A stretch of 28,093 nt of DNA from the IMG/VR virus record IMGVR_UViG_3300045049_000121, positions 1-28,093 of that record; one strand, 5' to 3'. The position numbers and the translations under genes were made by a program. Under the pieces are notes generated by a model that saw nothing but the letters and a program-made list of their open reading frames with translations, ran no database searches and was not told the origin of the DNA. The DNA comes from a virus. Shown in pieces: positions 26,299-28,093 of the stretch (positions are counted from its first letter, which is position 1; every line of letters starts with the position of its first letter).

Positions 26299-26357
26299 TA
26301 AATAAAGATAACAAAACGCTCGAATTGGAGAGCGGCATGCAGCGGAAACCAAAATGA
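26299..26357 (+). promoter_or_regulatory. HNH leader: TAAATA motif, hairpin and 6-codon upstream ORF
   Basis: TAAATA (26299-26304) lies 32 nt before ATG 26337. The leader has the hairpin CGCTC-GAATTGGA-GAGCG with the ribosome site GGAG in its loop edge. That site fits ATG 26337, which encodes only MQRKPK and stops at TGA 26355-26357, overlapping the HNH start by 4 bp. The HNH gene itself has only a poor site (CGGAAAC), so it is probably translated by coupling to the upstream ORF. Confidence 0.55.
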
Positions 26358-26845
26358 AAACAATTACACAGCAAGCGCTCAAAAGCGCACTGCACTACGA
26401 CCCCGAGACAGGTCTTTTTACCCACATTTGCGACACGCGATACAAGAAAGCCGGTGAACAAGCTGGCTATGTAGCGAGGAACGGATATAGATGCATCTAT
26501 ATTCAATCTAGCGATAAAATATACTACGCGCACAGACTAGCGTTCCTGTACATGACGGGTGAGCTTCCGAAGGAACAGGTAGACCATATCAACCGTGTCA
26601 AAACTGATAATCGTTGGGACAACTTACGAGAAGTAAGTCAAGCAGAGAACAATAGGAATTTGAGTCTGCGCAAGGACAACAAATCAGGTTATCGAGGTGT
26701 GCATTGGGCTAAAGCTAACCAAAAGTGGCATGCGTCAATCTGTGTTGACGGTAAATCTATATCGCTTGGTTACTTTACAGATGCAGCAGAAGCTGGTGCA
26801 GCAGCAGAAGAAGCACGTAAGCGATATTTTGGTAAGTTCGCATAA
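26354..26845 (+). CDS. HNH homing-type endonuclease with AP2 DNA-binding domain
   Basis: The 163-residue protein has an HNH_3-type nuclease part, AHRLAFLYMTGE (59-70) then VDHINRVKTDNRWDNLREVS (76-95). Asp77-His78 and Asn90 are likely active-site positions. The AP2-like domain follows at about 111-160, with SGYRGVHWAKANQKWHASI and SLGYFTDAAEAGAAAEEARK. This two-domain form is common in free-standing homing endonucleases of phages. It cuts DNA at specific sites and spreads itself, or may aid packaging as other HNH proteins do. It has its own leader and terminator, typical of a mobile single gene. Confidence 0.9.
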   Translation: MKTITQQALKSALHYDPETGLFTHICDTRYKKAGEQAGYVARNGYRCIYIQSSDKIYYAHRLAFLYMTGELPKEQVDHINRVKTDNRWDNLREVSQAENNRNLSLRKDNKSGYRGVHWAKANQKWHASICVDGKSISLGYFTDAAEAGAAAEEARKRYFGKFA

Positions 26846-26859
26846 GCAGCAGTTAGGAC

Positions 26860-26878
26860 GGCCCCCAATTTGGGGGCC
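26860..26878. terminator. Two-way terminator between HNH and integrase genes
   Basis: GGCCCCC and GGGGGCC pair around AATTT between the convergent HNH and integrase genes. No long T tract follows on either strand, but the stem is very stable. Confidence 0.72.
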
Positions 26879-26887
26879 ATTGCACCT

Positions 26888-27877
26888 TTAGCCTATCTTC
26901 AATGCCAGTTCTTGCGGTGTGGTGTGGTAGTACCGTTTTAGGTTAGTTGGATTGCTATGCCCTGTCACAGCACTTAGCTCGATAATGTTAGGCAGCTTTT
27001 TCGCAAGCCTAGTCGTGGCCATGTGCCGCAGATCATGAAAGTGGAAATCTTCGATACCTGCGCGTTTGCATGCCCGCCACCATGCGGCATCAACTGCTAC
27101 GCCTGTAAGCGGGAATACGCGCTTATCAGTACGGGGCATGCTATATAATATCTCGACTGCTTTCGTGCTTAGCGGTACTGTCCTCGCTTTGCCGTTCTTG
27201 GTGATGGGCAAGAACGCTGTACGCTGCTCCAAGTCCACGTTATCCCAGGTCAGCTTCAACAACTCGCCACGCCGCATCGCTGTTTCGAGAGCCAAACGCA
27301 CTAGCGGTAATATCAGTGGGTTGCGTAATGCGTGACCACCTGGACGGAACTCGTGCAGCAACAGAGCCATTTCCTCATCAGACAATATGCGATTACGCCC
27401 AGGCGGTAGTTTCGGCTTCTTGACCTTGTAGCAGGGGTTCTCGATGTTTAAACCCCACTCTCTACGCGCGTGATTGATAATGCCTTGGATGTTTGCAAGC
27501 TCTCGGGCAACAGTAGCTGGTCCCACTTCCTTAGAACGCTCATCCCGGTAGTTTGCGATGACCATTGGTGTCAGGTTGTGGATGCTGTACTGGCCTATCT
27601 CACGTTCGGCCATTGCGCCGAGTCGATACCACTCGCTCTTGTTGTCGTAATTGCGCTTGGGTAGCTCGACTTTGCGGTAACGCTCGATCAGGTCTTTAAG
27701 CAACACGTCCTTCTCTTGCGAGATGTCAACGTAGGACCTGTTGTACATGGCAGCTTCTATCTCTGCTGCCCACGCTTTGGCTTCGGCCAGCGTGTCGAAC
27801 GTTTTGTTTTGCTTGGGGTAGCCCTTTACTGCGATGCGCGCCAACGTCTTGCCGTTGCGCGGGACAAAGCTTGCCAT
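26888..27877 (-). CDS. int: Tyrosine-recombinase integrase
   Basis: The 329-residue enzyme has an N-terminal arm-binding part (about 1-55), a core-binding SAM-like domain (about 55-150) and a catalytic domain. The likely catalytic set is Arg202 (AMRRGEL), Lys230 (TKNGKAR), His281 and Arg284 (HDLRH), His307 (VTGHS) and Tyr316 (LKRYYH), all present. It catalyses site-specific integration and excision between attP and attB. The ribosome site GAGG lies before CTTACAAA-ATG. The gene starts 62 bp from the end of the ferredoxin remnant, as expected for an integrase beside its attachment site. Length is normal. Confidence 0.95.
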   Translation of the reverse strand: MASFVPRNGKTLARIAVKGYPKQNKTFDTLAEAKAWAAEIEAAMYNRSYVDISQEKDVLLKDLIERYRKVELPKRNYDNKSEWYRLGAMAEREIGQYSIHNLTPMVIANYRDERSKEVGPATVARELANIQGIINHARREWGLNIENPCYKVKKPKLPPGRNRILSDEEMALLLHEFRPGGHALRNPLILPLVRLALETAMRRGELLKLTWDNVDLEQRTAFLPITKNGKARTVPLSTKAVEILYSMPRTDKRVFPLTGVAVDAAWWRACKRAGIEDFHFHDLRHMATTRLAKKLPNIIELSAVTGHSNPTNLKRYYHTTPQELALKIG

Positions 27878-27891
27878 TTTGTAAGCCTCAT

Positions 27892-27913
27892 TTGCACTCT
27901 CGTTGCACTTTCG
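27892..27913. repeat. Tandem 11-bp direct repeat upstream of the integrase
   Basis: TTGCACTCTCG (27892-27902) and TTGCACTTTCG (27903-27913) differ at one base. They lie just upstream of the integrase start, where arm-type integrase sites or an excisionase/repressor operator are expected. Confidence 0.55.
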
Positions 27914-27938
27914 AGGTACTTTGGCAAGGAAACTTGGT

Positions 27939-28019
27939 CTAAGTCCTTGTTAGTAAAGGTGAAAAGAAAGGCTCAGCTACGTCGCAATTGATGCACTCGT
28001 CGGTAATGAATAAAGCCAT
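27939..28019 (-). pseudogene. fdx/yfhL-like: Host YfhL-type ferredoxin gene cut by the prophage (5' end only)
   Basis: On the minus strand ATG 28019 opens MALFITDECINCDVAEP, then FFSPLLTRT and a stop. The first 14 residues match the start of YfhL-family 2[4Fe-4S] ferredoxins, which usually read ALxITDECINCDVCEPECPN. The first cysteines are kept, but after Val14 the sequence leaves the family and ends after 26 residues instead of about 80-110. The change of sequence marks the phage-host junction. DNA to the right, with the gene's leader, is then bacterial. The fate of the 3' part depends on the other prophage end, which is not in the window. Confidence 0.78.
27970..28005. other. Probable attachment site (phage-host junction)
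   Basis: The switch from ferredoxin codons to unrelated sequence occurs around the codons for INCDV-AEP, about 27970-28000. The att core is probably within ATGCACTC-adjacent bases and the TTGCGACGT-type codons. The exact core needs the other end of the prophage or an empty site. It lies about 100 bp from the integrase start. Confidence 0.6.
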
Positions 28020-28093
28020 GCTGTCACCGGAAAAACGATCACGAACGGTCCGCGACAGGCGAAACGCTCACTGCAAGCTCGATATTTTACGCC
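28020..28093 (-). other. Probable host leader of the ferredoxin gene
   Basis: These 74 bases lie upstream of the ferredoxin start. On the minus strand they contain GGTGAC close to the ATG as a possible ribosome site and an AT-rich TAAAATAT near the window edge as a possible -10 element. They should be bacterial chromosome, if the window is an integrated prophage. Confidence 0.5.

Noticed and set aside
27925-27952. Imperfect inverted repeat AAGGAAACTT / AAGTCCTT near the att region
   Set aside because: The arms pair only with a two-base bulge, and the sequence is too short to name as an att core or operator.
1-28093. tRNA genes, CRISPR arrays and insertion sequences
   Set aside because: No cloverleaf with a T-loop motif, no regularly spaced repeats and no transposase were seen on either strand.

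Overview
The window looks like most of a temperate, short-tailed (podovirus-like) prophage, with its integrase end joined to bacterial DNA at the right edge. The virion genes fit the SU10-like group: a large portal, an HK97-fold capsid of the DUF5309/SU10 type, an SU10-like adaptor and a PBSX-type large terminase. No tail tape-measure or sheath gene is seen. The host is probably a proteobacterium, perhaps one of the Burkholderiales. This rests on a betaproteobacterial-style H-NS paralogue, a KlcA/ArdB antirestriction protein, and the truncated start of a YfhL-type ferredoxin gene at the right end. All family calls come from reading the sequence; no search was run.

Layout. Positions 1-10243 (minus strand) hold virion genes, ordered from the terminase at the right to tail genes that leave the window at the left. 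Positions 10385-12897 hold small accessory genes on both strands around two divergent control regions, ending in the H-NS-like gene. Positions 12942-17500 (minus) hold three host-contact or tail proteins: a 914-residue protein with an apparent alpha/alpha-barrel, a fibre with a SPRY-like domain, and a small structural protein. Positions 17660-21757 hold a holin-like membrane protein, the antirestriction gene, small membrane-anchored proteins, an exported protein and other unknowns. Positions 21758-22060 are a gene-free control region with a strong sigma70-type promoter. Positions 22061-26845 (mostly plus) are an early or accessory region of small unknown genes, and many of them share a C-terminal motif. 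Positions 26888-27877 (minus) encode a tyrosine integrase, followed by the attachment region and the host ferredoxin remnant.

Most striking observations. (1) Two short structured RNAs, at about 22061-22197 and 23219-23334, share one architecture. Each has a 5' hairpin ending in GTTGC and a long terminator-like 3' hairpin. In each RNA the two apical loops are perfectly complementary over their whole length (6 nt in one, 7 nt in the other), yet the loop sequences differ between the RNAs. This covariation supports a conserved kissing-loop fold. (2) The hexamer TAAATA occurs 13 times in the window. Nine copies lie 27-52 nt before a start codon in the right orientation and two head the structured RNAs, so it looks like a phage-wide promoter or 5'-leader element. 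(3) A cluster of small paralogous proteins carries an F-x-ND-x-DA-x2-FKL-x-F type C-terminus. (4) The phage sits in the 5' end of a ferredoxin gene.

I recognise no repressor, replication protein or endolysin. They may lie outside the window or among the unknown genes.
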